This document shows, one piece after another, positions 37,529-49,007 of a stretch of 64,000 nt of DNA. The notes beneath the pieces are model-generated. The model ran no database searches, had not been told where the DNA came from, and was given only the letters and a program-made list of their open reading frames with translations. The stretch's first letter is position 1; every line of letters starts with the position of its first letter. Origin of the DNA: Pogostemon cablin (lineage: Eukaryota > Streptophyta > Magnoliopsida > Lamiales > Lamiaceae); NCBI GenBank assembly GCA_023678885.1, contig CM042965.1:25897777-25961776 (forward strand). The letters are read 5' to 3'. Made by a program: the position numbers and the translations under genes.

Positions 37529-38731
37529 TGTTGGCCAATTGGATCGTGCGGTTCAACGTGATCCGTTAGGATTTTCAGGCAAACAAATAAGCGGAAGCAA
37601 AAAACAAGTTTACCGTACTTCAGGGTTGATGTAGAGTCTGATCGTTGCAGGAGAACCACCTCTAGATCTTCTGCTGTATGACCCAAGTCGAATCCTGCTG
37701 TTGTGTGGGCAACAATCTGCAGGATTCTCTCAGTCTGCTCCTAACCTCTTTTACCTCTGTTAAAGGCGCAGGAAAAATTAGGTTTCCAGGAGCAGAGATG
37801 ACTATATATATAGGGCTACAACAGGGACCAGGAGGAGAAATTGGGCTGGGCCTCAATTAGATTTAATTAACCAAGCTTAGCCCAAAGCTTTTAATTAAAT
37901 CCAATAATAATAATATAGTCCACTAAAATATTATTATTGCACTACCCGTCCAATCCCAAATTATGTTCTGGGCTCCTTCTTATTATAAGCCCGATAGTCT
38001 CCCCATGTTTAAGATATACAATGCCCATTAATTAATTAAGTTACTGACAACTTAAATTAATTAATATCTCATCCGAGAGTAGTACCACTCAACCTTTTTA
38101 TCATGCCGGAAATTAATCCACTTGCAAGATTTACATGATAAACCTTATGAGCTCCTCAAGGGGACATCATCAACCTATGACGGACATGGATTCCTTCTAC
38201 AATCAACAGCACACCATAGATACAGCACTACTTCCCAACTCACCGAGTTTGTTGATTTAATACTTATAAATCTCACCCATTGATGAATCAAAGAAATACA
38301 TACTGCCCTACGTGTCGAGGTTATTGTATAGGGATTAAGAGCACGAACTTCCATAATAACAGAGATCAAGTTCTTCTATAAGTCAGTATAAGTCGAACGA
38401 TCTCAGGCGGTCCTGCTCAATATACACAAGTGCACTAATGTGATTCTATAGCCAAGACAAGCTAATACCAAACCACACTACAACCATACCGATAGAGAGT
38501 CCCCGTCTATCTCAGTTGTGAGCATCTGTTTATACTTTATAAGGAAACCGATAATATGATCTTCCGCGTGTTGTCGCACAACATATTATCTACAGTATAA
38601 AGTAAATGGACTATTGCATCATGCATATAAAATAAATTATAAGATGCAATCATTTGATCAATGATTCTCATTTCAAATATTGTTATGACATTGTTCATAC
38701 TAAAGCTAGACTTTTAGTATACAATCCAACA
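37529..38731 (-). repeat. Copia 3' LTR (1203 bp)
   Basis: This is the 3' LTR in element sense. A TATA-like stretch (TATATATATAG, minus strand) lies at about 37813-37802. No gene is present: the 60-64-codon frames on both strands recur in the other LTR. Confidence 0.95.
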
Positions 38732-38745
38732 ATCTCCCACTTATA
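38732..38745 (-). promoter_or_regulatory. Copia polypurine tract
   Basis: The minus strand reads TATAAGTGGGAGAT directly before the LTR start TGTTGGATT, a typical polypurine tract for Copia elements. Confidence 0.9.
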
Positions 38746-38759
38746 CTAAAAGACTATGC

Positions 38760-41700
38760 TGTCATGTCTTCTGCCATACATCTGATTCCTACTCCCACTT
38801 ACGCGACCATTAAAAGCTCTCGCCTTAAGGTCCTTGTAAATGGTTTACTAGGTCATCATCCGATGCAATCTAGGCGACAACAACCTTCCCCTCATCATAC
38901 GATTTCTCGTAACAGGTGGTACTTGCGCTCCATGTGTTTAATTGCCTTATGGACTTGTGATTTCTTCAAGTTTGCAACTGCACCAATATCATCAATGTAA
39001 ATTGTGATTACCTTGGGCAAACTTAGAAACACTTCAAAGTCCATCATGAAGTCTCTAGAGTCATATAGATACTTTGGCTGCCTCATAGGCTCCAATTCAT
39101 CATCTTTCCATGATGGAGTCCGGAGTCTGAAATATATTTCTATATAACACTCCTCCACATTATGACTCTACTTCCTAAAATTAAACACATAACCTTTGAG
39201 GAGAATTTACTACCGTCCAATCTGACTAAAAATCCGAATCTACGTAATCCACAAGAAGCAGTGAATCTGTCCAGTAAGTGTATATATGATAACCAGTCCT
39301 TCTCAGGCACTTCATATATATCTTACCACAGTTCATCATTCTTGTTCCGGGTTACGTTGATACCCACTGTTCATGCATTCAGCAAAACAAATATCCAATC
39401 TCGTTCATAGCATTCTTTAGATTAAGCTTCCTTATTTGCCGAAGCATAAGGAACCGCTTTCATCTCCTTTATCTTCATTTATGTCTCAAGACACATCCAA
39501 TAAGATAAATTCACATGCTAAACGAGTATGGATTGTATCATTTATGAAACTTGAGATAAGCATAACATCCTTTCATATGATCCGTATTACCGTGATCAAA
39601 AGGATATATTTTACTTTTCTTAAGTCCTTCATATCATACTACTTTCTTAATCATACCCATACGCCCGATAATACTCTTTCATTGTCTCCAATGAGCAAGA
39701 TACTATCTACGTATAGTACAAGAATTACCACCACGTTTCCGTCACTCTTTACAATACACAAGATACATCCGCTCATTGAATAAATCCATATCTATGGATT
39801 TCCTTTTCAAAACAGATGTTTCACAATCTCAAAGCTTGGTTTAGTCCATTGATGGACACCTATAAGCTTACTATTAAAATGCACTTAGCCCTTTGCAATG
39901 AATTATTTTGATTGCTCCACATAGATGTTTTCCTCAAGACTTCCAATCAGGAAAGGTGTCTTGACATCTATTTGCTGTTCCTCATAATTCAATATGAGCA
40001 GCAAAATTTAAAAGAATCCGGATCAACTAAGCATAGCTACAAGTGAACAGGTTTTCTCATAATCGAACCATTTCTTTCTGAGTACACCTTTTCGCAACAA
40101 GCTTTGCTTCCAAGGTTTTCACCTTACCGTATGATCCTCTTTTATTTCATCATTCATTACAACTTACTAAGATTCCGTATTTTAATCTTGTAGTGCTAAG
40201 TCGTATCCGTGGGATAATACCATATTTACTAGGGACCAAGTCTCACGACTCTCCCAAAACATATATTTATGAGTTGTCACACAACCCTCCCACTACGACA
40301 AGGCACTACATGTAATTGTGTATCAGACGTGACACGCGTTGCAGTTTACCTTGTGGTATATCCTCTTGTACACTTGGTACTTATACTTAGTGTTTTTCTC
40401 TCACTTCCTTTAGAACAACTTATACATGGGTTTGTGATTTATTACATAGTCCTTTTCCAAAAATCTAGTTATTGAGTTAACAATTATCCTTCGATCTTTT
40501 GGACTAAATAAATCACCTTCCATTTTTCTAGGATATCCCATATACAGACAAACGTTTCACGAATTACTGTATCTAGGGCATATCCATAAAATGAATTTAA
40601 TTATTCCAAATAATTCATCATCTATCTAATCATAAACATAAGAGCCTAATACCTTCTACCCACCACACCATTCAGCTGGGGCATGCCCGGTGTAGTTAAC
40701 TTGAGATTTAATCTCAACTTCTGATTATTAGTTCCTAACTATCCTAAGAGGTCTTCATCATCACGATTGAATCGTAATGATATGATATATTTTCCATGAC
40801 GCTCACTGTACCAGCCTTACAATTCTTGAATTAATCCAAGAACTTAGACATGCAGTGCATCAAATATATCGGTTCCCAGAATAATCTTTGAATATTCATA
40901 ACCACCTCTCGCCTGGATATTGTTAGGTTCGCTTGAATCAGAATGAACTAATTCCAACATATATATCTTTGGCTCTACACCCCACAGCCTTGAAAAGGCA
41001 TTTAATCATTTTTACTTCCAAGCAAGACTCGCAAGTCCGATAGTTTCCACTTCAGATAAACCTTACGGTCTATCGGCTATCAACTTTTGAATCCTACTCA
41101 AATAAAATGAATTAGTCTTAGACGCCAAATGTATGTTTAGTTCATCTCCGAAGGTTCCTTTCTCTTACTCATATTAGAAGATGCATTATTTAATTACTAT
41201 TTATTGCATCTGTGGGATGTGCATGATTCAAGAGTATCCAAATTATCCACCAACGTACTTTAACGGACTATAGCCTCATTCCTCATTACTATGACCATGT
41301 CATTTAAATGAAATGAAGTGTCCATCCGTTAATGCATAGAAACTGAAATCAAATTCTTTCTATTAAATGTACGTAAAGACAATTTCTCATAATCAATCGT
41401 TTATTCTTATCATGAGATAAATAAACAACTCCCACTGCAATAGTCACTACCTTTGTAGTTTTACCCATGTTATTAACAATCTTATCCTTACTCAGTGATA
41501 AACATTTAGTGATTCCAGTATCTACATACTTCGTGTCAGTAGATGCCATCACTAATCATGTTTAAACCATTAGTAAATAAGATATTAAACTTGTTCACAT
41601 TATGATGAAAATTGGCTTTCTTTTGCCATATGTTTTGTTAGAAGTTTCCTACCATATACAATCTCTCGTATTTCAGGTAGAACTTGCTCAAAACATCCAG

Positions 41701-42300
41701 GCAAATTGTAAAGAATAAATTGATTTAGGTTTCCCTTTCAATTTCTATTCCAAGCTTTTCCAATTCATTCATCAAATTCTATCATGATCTTGCGCCTTTT
41801 AAATTACTCAAGTATCCAAAGAGTTACATGAGACCATCATATTTCTATGAACCTCTCATCTCTTCACTAGAGACATTAACAGGCATCATGAACCGTCCTT
41901 TGAGAGAACACACTTGTATATTTTCTTAAGCAGTAAATATCAAAATTAAGATTCTTTTCTAATCAGTTAATTTGGACAAGTAAATATAATTTCTTTTAGT
42001 TAACAATTAGTGAGACTAAAACTATTCGAAATACAGAGAATCACAATTAAATTTACCGATCAAATCTTCGAATTTTATTCTTTTATATCGATTCCCTCAA
42101 AACAATATAAAATAAAATTCACCGACATCTCAAGCACCGTGAGTCTGCAAGCCACGATAGTGTGGACGTTTACAAACCCGAACATTTACAAGAGAAGGTT
42201 TTACCCATTAATTTCATTTGTCAACCTCACTTTATGACAAAATAATTAATAGTCGGTTTCTCTTAAGCCATGCAAATAAAAGCAGTGACTCCGATGGGGA
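38760..42300 (-). pseudogene. pol: Copia gag-pol remains, heavily degraded
   Basis: Reading the minus strand, recognisable pieces appear in the right order. GAG-pre-integrase or protease-side region (41552-41349: VVTIAVGVVYLSHDK...NCLYVHLIERI). RT (about 39990-39900: IDVKTPFLIGSLEENIYVEQ). The RT active site (39713-39702), which reads YVDS where Copia elements have YVDD. MKDLRKVKYIL soon after. RNase H (about 39010-38900: IDDIGAVANLKKSQVHK, HMERKYHLLREIV). Stops and frameshifts occur between all of them. The changed active site and many stops show that the protein is dead. Confidence 0.85.
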
Positions 42301-42790
42301 GGATACTTATTATTTACATCTAAGTGTATACCATTATTTGACCCCAAGTCCGCGGCCCAAGCTTGTGTGCCTTACAGATGGAGAAGTACACACGCGCTCG
42401 GATAACTTCCTATAGTCATCAATTACAAGTTTGTACCAGTGAACCGCATATAAACTCATCCGATAGGGAGGAAGGTCTAAGCCAACGCGCAAGTTCATAT
42501 GCATCACATTACAAACGTAATTATTTAATGAAGTCTGTTCCAGCAATCCATGAATAAACTCATCCGATGGGGAGGAAGGCTCTAATGCCGACGCGCAAGT
42601 CTATTCACATTGCTAACAAACCAATAATGGAGGCCGCGGGAATTTATTACCAATTCCCTCTCCCACTTAGTTATTTAATTACCGAGGGTTTTAACATGTA
42701 TATAATATTCAGAAATAAAATATACATTCTAGACATGCTTCTATTAACAGCAATTTAAATAAATAAATCACATAGAACATGCCTTTCATA
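42240..42790. repeat. Copia internal region with a ~109-bp spaced duplication
   Basis: 'aactcatccgatagggagg' (42451) and 'aactcatccgatggggagg' (42558) begin two related stretches, each followed by 'acgcgcaagt'. No supported coding frame lies here. It falls where gag would be expected. Confidence 0.55.
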
Positions 42791-42839
42791 TATAACAATT
42801 AATTGTCAAGTTAAAACAATTAAATCAGTTATATATCAT

Positions 42840-43370
42840 AATTAATTGTATAAATAGTGGATCAATTAAATGGGCCCAGTCTACCCAAGCAACAATAGCA
42901 TAAAATGAGCAGCCCATTAATAAATTAATTAAGCCCATTTAGCCTGCCAATTAAATTACATGATAAATCCAGCCCATTTTAAAACCAGGTCCAACATAAT
43001 ACCCACAATTAATTAAATCCAGCAGTAAAATGGCCCAGCAGCTCATTGTCCATTTAATTAAAATTGGGCCTTTATTTCCAGTCCAAAACCAAATTAAATC
43101 CAAGCCCTAGGGGAAAGCCCATAAGCTTATTTAATTAAAATGGACACAAAACCCCAACAACTAAATTAAAAAAATGAGCAGCCCAATACCAATTTAATTA
43201 AATTTGGGCCCTGCAGCTCAATATCCATTTAATTAAAAATTGGGCCCAGCAGCCCAATATCCTTTTAATTAAAATAGAGCCCAAAACCACAGCCCAATAC
43301 ATTTAATTAAAAAATTGGGCTCAAGAAATAAACTAGGCCCTAAAACAAGAACTAGGCCCAGCACACACTT
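42840..43370. repeat. Degenerate tandem motif, GCCCAA + TTAATTAAA
   Basis: Phrases such as 'ttaattaaaattgggcc' and 'cagcccaatatcc' repeat about ten times at irregular 35-60-bp spacing. It separates the dead pol from the GC-rich leader of the Copia element. Confidence 0.7.
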
Positions 43371-44216
43371 CTTTGCTGCCCTATTTTCTCTCCCAGCCGC
43401 AACGTATTCTAGATGCTTCCAGCCGCAACCAACCGCGCCGCACCCGCCCTCCTGCTGCCGGCGGCCGCGCCGACAGCGATAAAACACCAGCGGTAGACTC
43501 CCGCCGGCGCACCGGAGAGGTGCCGGTTGGCATCTATCGTGCGTCGCTCCCCAGACCTTCCAGGTCGTTCGACGACCTGCCCGGAGCCGCAGTCTGCAGC
43601 CCAGACCACCGGAACGCATCGCCGCAATCCCTCCGCCGACAACTCATCCACAAACGCCGAGCACGTCCAGCAAGTCCAAGCTTTCGAATAGCACATGCAG
43701 TCCAGCGCCGCCGCCATTCGCGCCCAATCGCCCACTGGATCCGGCCGACAACTGCAGAGAACCCGCCGAGAAAACTCCGGAAAACATGCCGCTGTTCTGA
43801 CGCTCTACCGCCGTCAGCCCGTGAGTCTCCAGTCAGCACCATCGCATCGCCAAGATCCGCCGATTACTGCCTCGACAGTCGTGCGAATCCCGGTGGTCGC
43901 TGCCCTGGGTATTTTCGCCGTCAGCCCACCGGTGCAGCACCGTCTGCCGTCTGCCTCGATTCTGCCGCCCAGCCTAAGCCAGTCAGCGCCGGTTAGACGC
44001 CGCCTATCTTGTCCAGCCTACCCAGAACGGCCGTCATCAGCAGCAATCCGTTCAGCCCCGCCACCCACAGCAACCCACGAGCGCTCGCCTTCTTCCTCTC
44101 GAAACACGGCGCCGGTCAGACGCCGCACGTACTTCGCCCCAACCACGCGCCGCCGTCGGGAGACCCACCGAGCAGTGTGTGTGTGTGGGGAAAAAGCAAT
44201 GTGTACAGCGTATTGA
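43371..44216. other. GC-rich block in the Copia leader, no gene supported
   Basis: About 850 bp are much richer in G+C and CpG than the rest of the window. Several overlapping open frames (up to 207 codons on plus, 43373-43996; 173 codons, 43695-44216; others on minus) exist on both strands and encode Pro/Arg/Ser/Ala-rich sequence without domains, which is typical of non-coding GC-rich DNA. It lies between the primer site and the former gag, so it is leader sequence or captured foreign DNA. Confidence 0.6.
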
Positions 44217-44381
44217 ATCACCATTATGATTAAACCCCAGATTAATTAACATAATCATATAATCAAAATAAACAATAACTGTACAAAACTTTTCTGATTA
44301 AAACAGCGATTATTCCAGATTAATTCAATTAATCAAATAATCACAACAAACCTACGTCTCACGTTTCACCACGAAACCAAC

Positions 44382-44393
44382 GCTCTGATACCA
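44382..44393 (-). promoter_or_regulatory. Primer binding site, initiator Met-tRNA type
   Basis: The minus strand reads TGGTATCAGAGC, two bases after the LTR end. This is the standard plant initiator-Met tRNA primer site for Copia elements and fixes the element's orientation. Confidence 0.97.
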
Positions 44394-44395
44394 AT

Positions 44396-45598
44396 TGTTG
44401 GCCAATTGGATCGTGCGGTTCAACGTGATCCGTTAGGATTTTCAGGCAAACAAATAAGCGGAAGCAAAAAACAAGTTTACCGTACTTCAGGGTTGATGTA
44501 GAGTCTGATCGTTGCAGGAGAACCACCTCTAGATCTTCTGCTGTATGACCCAAGTCGAATCCTGCTGTTGTGTGGGCAACAATCTGCAGGATTCTCTCAG
44601 TCTGCTCCTAACCTCTTTTACCTCTGTTAAAGGCGCAGGAAAAATTAGGTTTCCAGGAGCTGAGATGACTATATATATAGGGCTACAACAGGGACCAGGA
44701 GGAGAAATTGGGCTGGGCCTCAATTAGATTTAATTAACCAAGCTTAGCCCAAAGCTTTTAATTAAATCCAATAATAATAATATAGTCCACTAAAATATTA
44801 TTATTGCACTACCCGTCCAATCCCAAATTATGTTCTGGGCTCCTTCTTATTATAAGTCCGATAGTCTCCCCATGTTTAAGATATACAATGCCCATTAATT
44901 AATTAAGTTACTGACAACTTAAATTAATTAATATCTCATCCGAGAGTAGTACCACTCAACCTTTTTATCATGCCGGAAATTAATCCACTTGCAAGATTTA
45001 CATGATAAACCTTATGAGCTCCTCAAGGGGACATCATCAACCTATGACGGACATGGATTCCTTCTACAATCAACAGCACACCATAGATACAGCACTACTT
45101 CCCAACTCACCGAGTTTGTTGATTTAATACTTATAAATCTCACCCATTGATGAATCAAAGAAATACATACTGCCCTACGTGTCGAGGTTATTGTATAGGG
45201 ATTAAGAGCACGAACTTCCATAATAACAGAGATCAAGTTCTTCTATAAGTCAGTATAAGTCGAACGATCTCAGGCGGTCCTGCTCAATATACACAAGTGC
45301 ACTAATGTGATTCTATAGCCAAGACAAGCTAATACCAAACCACACTACAACCATACCGATAGAGAGTCCCCGTCTATCTCAGTTGTGAGCATCTGTTTAT
45401 ACTTTATAAGGAAACCGATAATATGATCTTCCGCGTGTTGTCGCACAACATATTATCTACAGTATAAAGTAAATGGACTATTGCATCATGCATATAAAAT
45501 AAATTATAAGATGCAATCATTTGATCAATGATTCTCATTTCAAATATTGTTATGACATTGTTCATACTAAAGCTAGACTTTTAGTATACAATCCAACA
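44396..45598 (-). repeat. Copia 5' LTR (1203 bp)
   Basis: Same length as the left LTR, two substitutions apart, followed by the primer binding site in minus-strand sense. Confidence 0.95.
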
Positions 45599-46107
45599 CC
45601 TATAAAGGGAGATCATATCGGGTTAGAGTACCAATCCTAGGGGGAAATAATTGATACTGATAGTACCTAGAAAGGGGGTGAAATTATGTCTCTTGCTCCG
45701 AGGTTATTCACACGTATTACACGCATGTTTACTTGTGTCTATAAAGTAGATATGCATGGTTTAGTGATGCGTCCATATTCCACAAGGTAGAGTCGGACAT
45801 TGACACATGGAAGAGAAGTTAAGTAGTGAAACTGGAATATCCTAGAGCTACCTATTCTCCTACTTGATCCACTTTCGTATTCTTCAAGTGATATTTATTT
45901 TAGTTGTTATTTTAATTACTTTTTTATTAGTTTAATCATCCTAAACCTCAAACTTAATTGCCAACTTGTCTTAATTAATTTAGATAATAATTAAATTGAT
46001 AATAAGCCGTCCTTTGGGTTCGATATTCACTTGGTCGCTTGCTTAAGCTGCAATTGATATCTTTAATACTTGGGGATTAATTTTGCGTGCAAAGAAAACG
46101 CGCATCA
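45599..46107 (+). mobile_element. Fragment of Athila-like LTR (family B), right part
   Basis: This begins with CCTAT (45599-45603, the second target duplication) and continues the LTR broken at 37528. It ends AAAACGCGCATCA, the exact complement of the LTR edge at 15404. After it comes AGAACCTCC, the 3' UTR of a different plus-strand Athila copy, so this LTR was itself inserted there. Confidence 0.88.
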
Positions 46108-46560
46108 AGAACCTCCAATGTAACTCTCTACTAGTGTCTTAAGTCACTAAGTCCAAATTTTCCTACCTTTTTCCAAAAAAGCCAACATTACAACCCAAGA
46201 ACAAGTCCTTTGTGATCCTAGTGAAGAGTTGATTATAAGTTGATTTTTGAGACCTTTGCCAAGCTTATGGTTACGCGGGAATATGGATTGATATGAGTGT
46301 TTATATTAACCTATATAGTGCCTCACACACTTGAGTGAAAGAGAATAAATACTTATCTTGTGAGTGAAATTACTTAGTACTCCGAATGGTATGTGATTGG
46401 ATTGGTTTTGCATGAGTGATATATATGAAGCAATTAATACTTGTTTGATTGAATGAAGTTGCATGTGTGATATGTGTTGTACTTGATCTTGATGAATTAT
46501 ACACGACTCCTGTGGTTTGATTTGGTTGCCTCGGGACGAGCAACATGTAAGTTTGGGGGT
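46108..46560 (+). mobile_element. Athila 3' UTR and polypurine tract (plus strand)
   Basis: The sequence is the reverse complement of the 3' UTR beside the LTRs at 51561 and 56687 (shared words: gtaaccataagcttggc, ggactt, acacgactcctg). It ends with AAGTTTGGGGGT (46549-46560), the polypurine tract, directly before the LTR at 46561. Confidence 0.85.
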
Positions 46561-47302
46561 TGATGAGTGTGTAAATTTACAAGTTTGACATCATGTTTTG
46601 TGCTAGTTTTGGAGAGTTTTGAGGTGGAAATAGGTGAAAAACCTATATATATTGTGAATTAGCATGAATTAGGTGTTAGTGGAGCTATTTAAGTGGTTTT
46701 CATAGTAAAAACGGAGTGGAAGTGCCAAGAATCGAAGAGACGAAGTCGAGACCACACGATCCGCCAAGGAAAAAATAGGGTTCGACTTGGTTGGAGGAGG
46801 GTTCGACCTCTCCTACAGGTCGAACCAGCATTGCGAAACAGCAGAAGGAGTGTTCAACCACGACTCAAGGGGTTCGACCTGTTTGATCAGGTCGAACCAT
46901 GGTCGAACCAGTTCGTGAGAAGATGAGTTCGACCACGACGATGGGGGTTCGACCAGATAGTTGGTCGAACCAGGAGCGGAAATTATCCAGTAGCGTGGTT
47001 CGACCTGAGGTTCGACCAAGACTCGAGTGGTTCGACCTGTACAAGAGGTCGAACCAAGTACAGAATGTGTCCAGTAGCAGGGTTCGACCTGGGGTTCGAC
47101 CTGTTGGCCAGTGGTTCGACCTGTTTGACGAGGTCGAACCAAAGCGCGAAAACTTACCTTATCCGGATTTTCGAGGCCAAAACGCGTGGGATCACTTGAA
47201 AAGCCCATTCCAAGCCCTAGAGATGTGATTACAAGTATAAAAGAAGGCTCATGCAGTCAAGAGGCCACACTCGGACATCGTGAATCATAAAAGGAGTGAA
47301 GA
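46561..47302 (+). mobile_element. Athila-like 3' LTR (family C), truncated
   Basis: It starts TGATGAGTGTGTAAATT. The inverted-site array is at 46779-47140 and a TATA box (TATAAAAG) at 47236-47243. It matches the LTR at 53482 until about 47302, then stops where a different element begins. A 77-codon and other frames here lie in repeats and are not genes. Confidence 0.85.
46779..47140. repeat. Inverted-site array GGTTCGACC / GGTCGAACC
   Basis: More than a dozen sites in both orientations within 362 bp. One clean hairpin has 11-bp arms, TGGTTCGACCT (47112-47122) and AGGTCGAACCA (47131-47141), with an 8-nt loop. The TATA box follows 95 bp downstream. Confidence 0.9.
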
Positions 47303-47432
47303 CCAAAAATGCAAAACAAGCAAATCCACCATCCTTATTGAAAGCAATAAATAAAGCAATAAAGATAATGATGGGTTACCACCCATTTAGCGCTAAGTTT
47401 AACGTCTTCAAGCCGGACGGGATATGGAGAAC
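47303..47432 (-). other. Post-ORF segment with Athila pol-end signature
   Basis: The minus strand reads GACGTTAAACTTAGCGCT then TGGGTGGTAACCCA. The sequence right after the Athila pol stop at 61118 has a similar GACGTTAAACATGAGCGCTT. Here it follows a gag-like ORF, so pol is missing from this element. Confidence 0.5.
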
Positions 47433-48771
47433 TTATCGAAATGGCCACGGATATCTTTCGTCCTTGCCATCAAATTTTAAACATTGTGCTTCTTCCTCTA
47501 TTAGGCATTTGTGGCAAGTGACGACCTCCGTTACATCCTTCGAGCATGGCTTTAAAAATTCGACTCTCTTGAGCTTACACTCCATTGCCCTCTCCATTCT
47601 TGAAAACCACTTATTCCTCCTTACCAAATAGACCTCCAACATCTCTTCGAGTTCTCTTTTGTTTCTAAGGATATGAGAAAAATCAATGGGTAAAACAAAA
47701 TCAATGTAAACAATATTATCAAGTTCAAAGCAACTTAAAGAGTTTAAAGGTTTAGAAATGCTCATTTCACTCTTCAAGTCATCATCATTTGTTTCTAGAC
47801 TTTGTTCCTCTTCATCAACATCATTTGCCTCAATAGGCTCTTCAATCACCTCATTTGATTCTTCATCCCCCAGATTCTCTTCTTTCTCCAACTCTTCTTC
47901 GACTTTGCTCTCCTCTTCAAGCTCTTCAACTTGTTGAAAATTGGTCAAAGCACTTACAATTTGGCTCACTTGATGCTCCAAGGCTTTGAATCTTTGATCA
48001 TTATTTTCTTCAATAGCCTTGAATCTTCTTTCATTAACTTCATCTTGAGTTTTGTTGGAAGCAATCAACTTTTCAAGAAATACTTCTAAAGATGATTTTT
48101 CTTCTTCGACTTGTTGAAAGTCTCCTCCCTCTTGGTTGTCACAATTCCATTCTTGATTTGGTGGATAATTCCCATGAAAACTTCCTTCATAGTTATGTTG
48201 AAAATTTCCTTGGAAATCATCCACTCCCATGAAGGAAACATCTCCTACTTGATGCGTAGGCATCCTCCACTCTTCTTGCTCCATAGGACTAGGAATCGAC
48301 ACACCTTGCACATTTTGAGCACTCCCCCAAACTTGAATTAGACAAGACTTGACCATAAGCACCTTGATTCATCATCCTTATTTGTCTTGTCGCTTCCAAA
48401 GTAACTTGGGTAATTATCTCGGAGGATTCATTTTGAAGAAAACTTGATTGAGGATCTTGACCTTCATCACTTCCTTGAGCACTTCTTCTATATAATTCAA
48501 GTAAGGTGTAGTTTTGAAACGGATGAGAAGTGTTGGTGTTGGGATTTGGTGGAGAATAAGTATATGCTTGATACGGATGGAATGTATTTGCATTGTAAGC
48601 TTGTTGCCATTCTCCATTTCTTCCTTGATTGTAGTATTGAGAGCTATCTTGATTCATTTGGAAGTTGTACCCATAGTTGCTCTCATTCATGTAACCTCTT
48701 GATTGTTGAGGTGGAACCCTTGTACTTTGAATACCAAAAATATCACTCAAGTATTGGTTCCAACCTTCCAT
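47433..48771 (-). pseudogene. gag: Athila-like gag C-terminal region, frameshifted
   Basis: The frame opens at 48771 (MEGWNQYLSDIFGIQ), is Asn/Gln/Tyr-rich (SRGYMNESNYGYN, SSQYYNQGRNGEW), and continues to TLEATRQIRMMNQGA. Near 48320-48345 the frame shifts by one and continues AQNVQGVSIPSPMEQ, then a coiled-coil region (LEVFLEKLIASNKTQ ... RRFKAIEENNDQRFK ... ALEHQVSQIVSALTN), an acidic stretch (EEELEKEENLGDEES) and a basic end (VRRNKWFSRMERAM). The coiled coil resembles that of Athila gag after its capsid part. The capsid and zinc knuckle are not visible. Only about 230 bp separate the start from the primer site, so the N-terminal gag is missing. The element was probably non-autonomous. Confidence 0.6.
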
Positions 48772-48984
48772 TTAAACGCTCTCCTCAAGGCTTACTACAA
48801 TTCTCCTTCAAACTACTATTTTTGGCTTGATCCCCCTTCCTCTTCTCTCAAGGTAGTGTCAAGTACCTATCAAAATGAAAAAGAGAGATAAAAATTTTTC
48901 CAAAGCAAAAAAAATAAAAAGCAATAAAAATATCTCGATTAATACCAATCGAAACACTCCTTCGTTAAACCACTAGCAACCGTT

Positions 48985-49005
48985 GCCTCCCCGGCAGCGG
49001 CGCCA
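48985..49005 (-). promoter_or_regulatory. Primer binding site, Athila type
   Basis: The minus strand reads TGGCGCCGCTGCCGGGGA two bases after the LTR end at 49008. TGGCGCCGTTGCCGGGGA is the primer site I recall for Athila-type elements. The specific tRNA should be checked. Confidence 0.8.
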
Positions 49006-49007
49006 TT

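Larger units (their letters stand above)
37529..45598 (-). mobile_element. Complete Copia LTR retrotransposon insertion, 8070 bp, young but coding-dead
   Basis: Two direct LTRs of 1203 bp (37529-38731 and 44396-45598) start TGTTGGCC and end ATCCAACA on the plus strand. I see two differences between them: 37794/44661 (A/T) and 37990/44857 (C/T). The primer site is next to the right LTR and the polypurine tract next to the left LTR, so the element lies on the minus strand. A perfect 5-bp duplication (CCTAT) flanks it. The pol is riddled with stops (see separate entry), so this copy could not move itself and must have been mobilised by proteins from another copy. Confidence 0.96.

Noticed and set aside
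43373..44216. 207- and 173-codon plus-strand frames as genes
   Set aside because: Overlapping frames are open on both strands because the DNA is GC-rich, and the product is low-complexity with no domain.
44382..44393. A tRNA gene at the primer site
   Set aside because: Only the tRNA-complementary 12 bases are present. No cloverleaf follows.
46693..47228. Frames of 77-131 codons with repeated RSNQ or VEPQVEP text
   Set aside because: Translation of the inverted-site array, seen on both strands.
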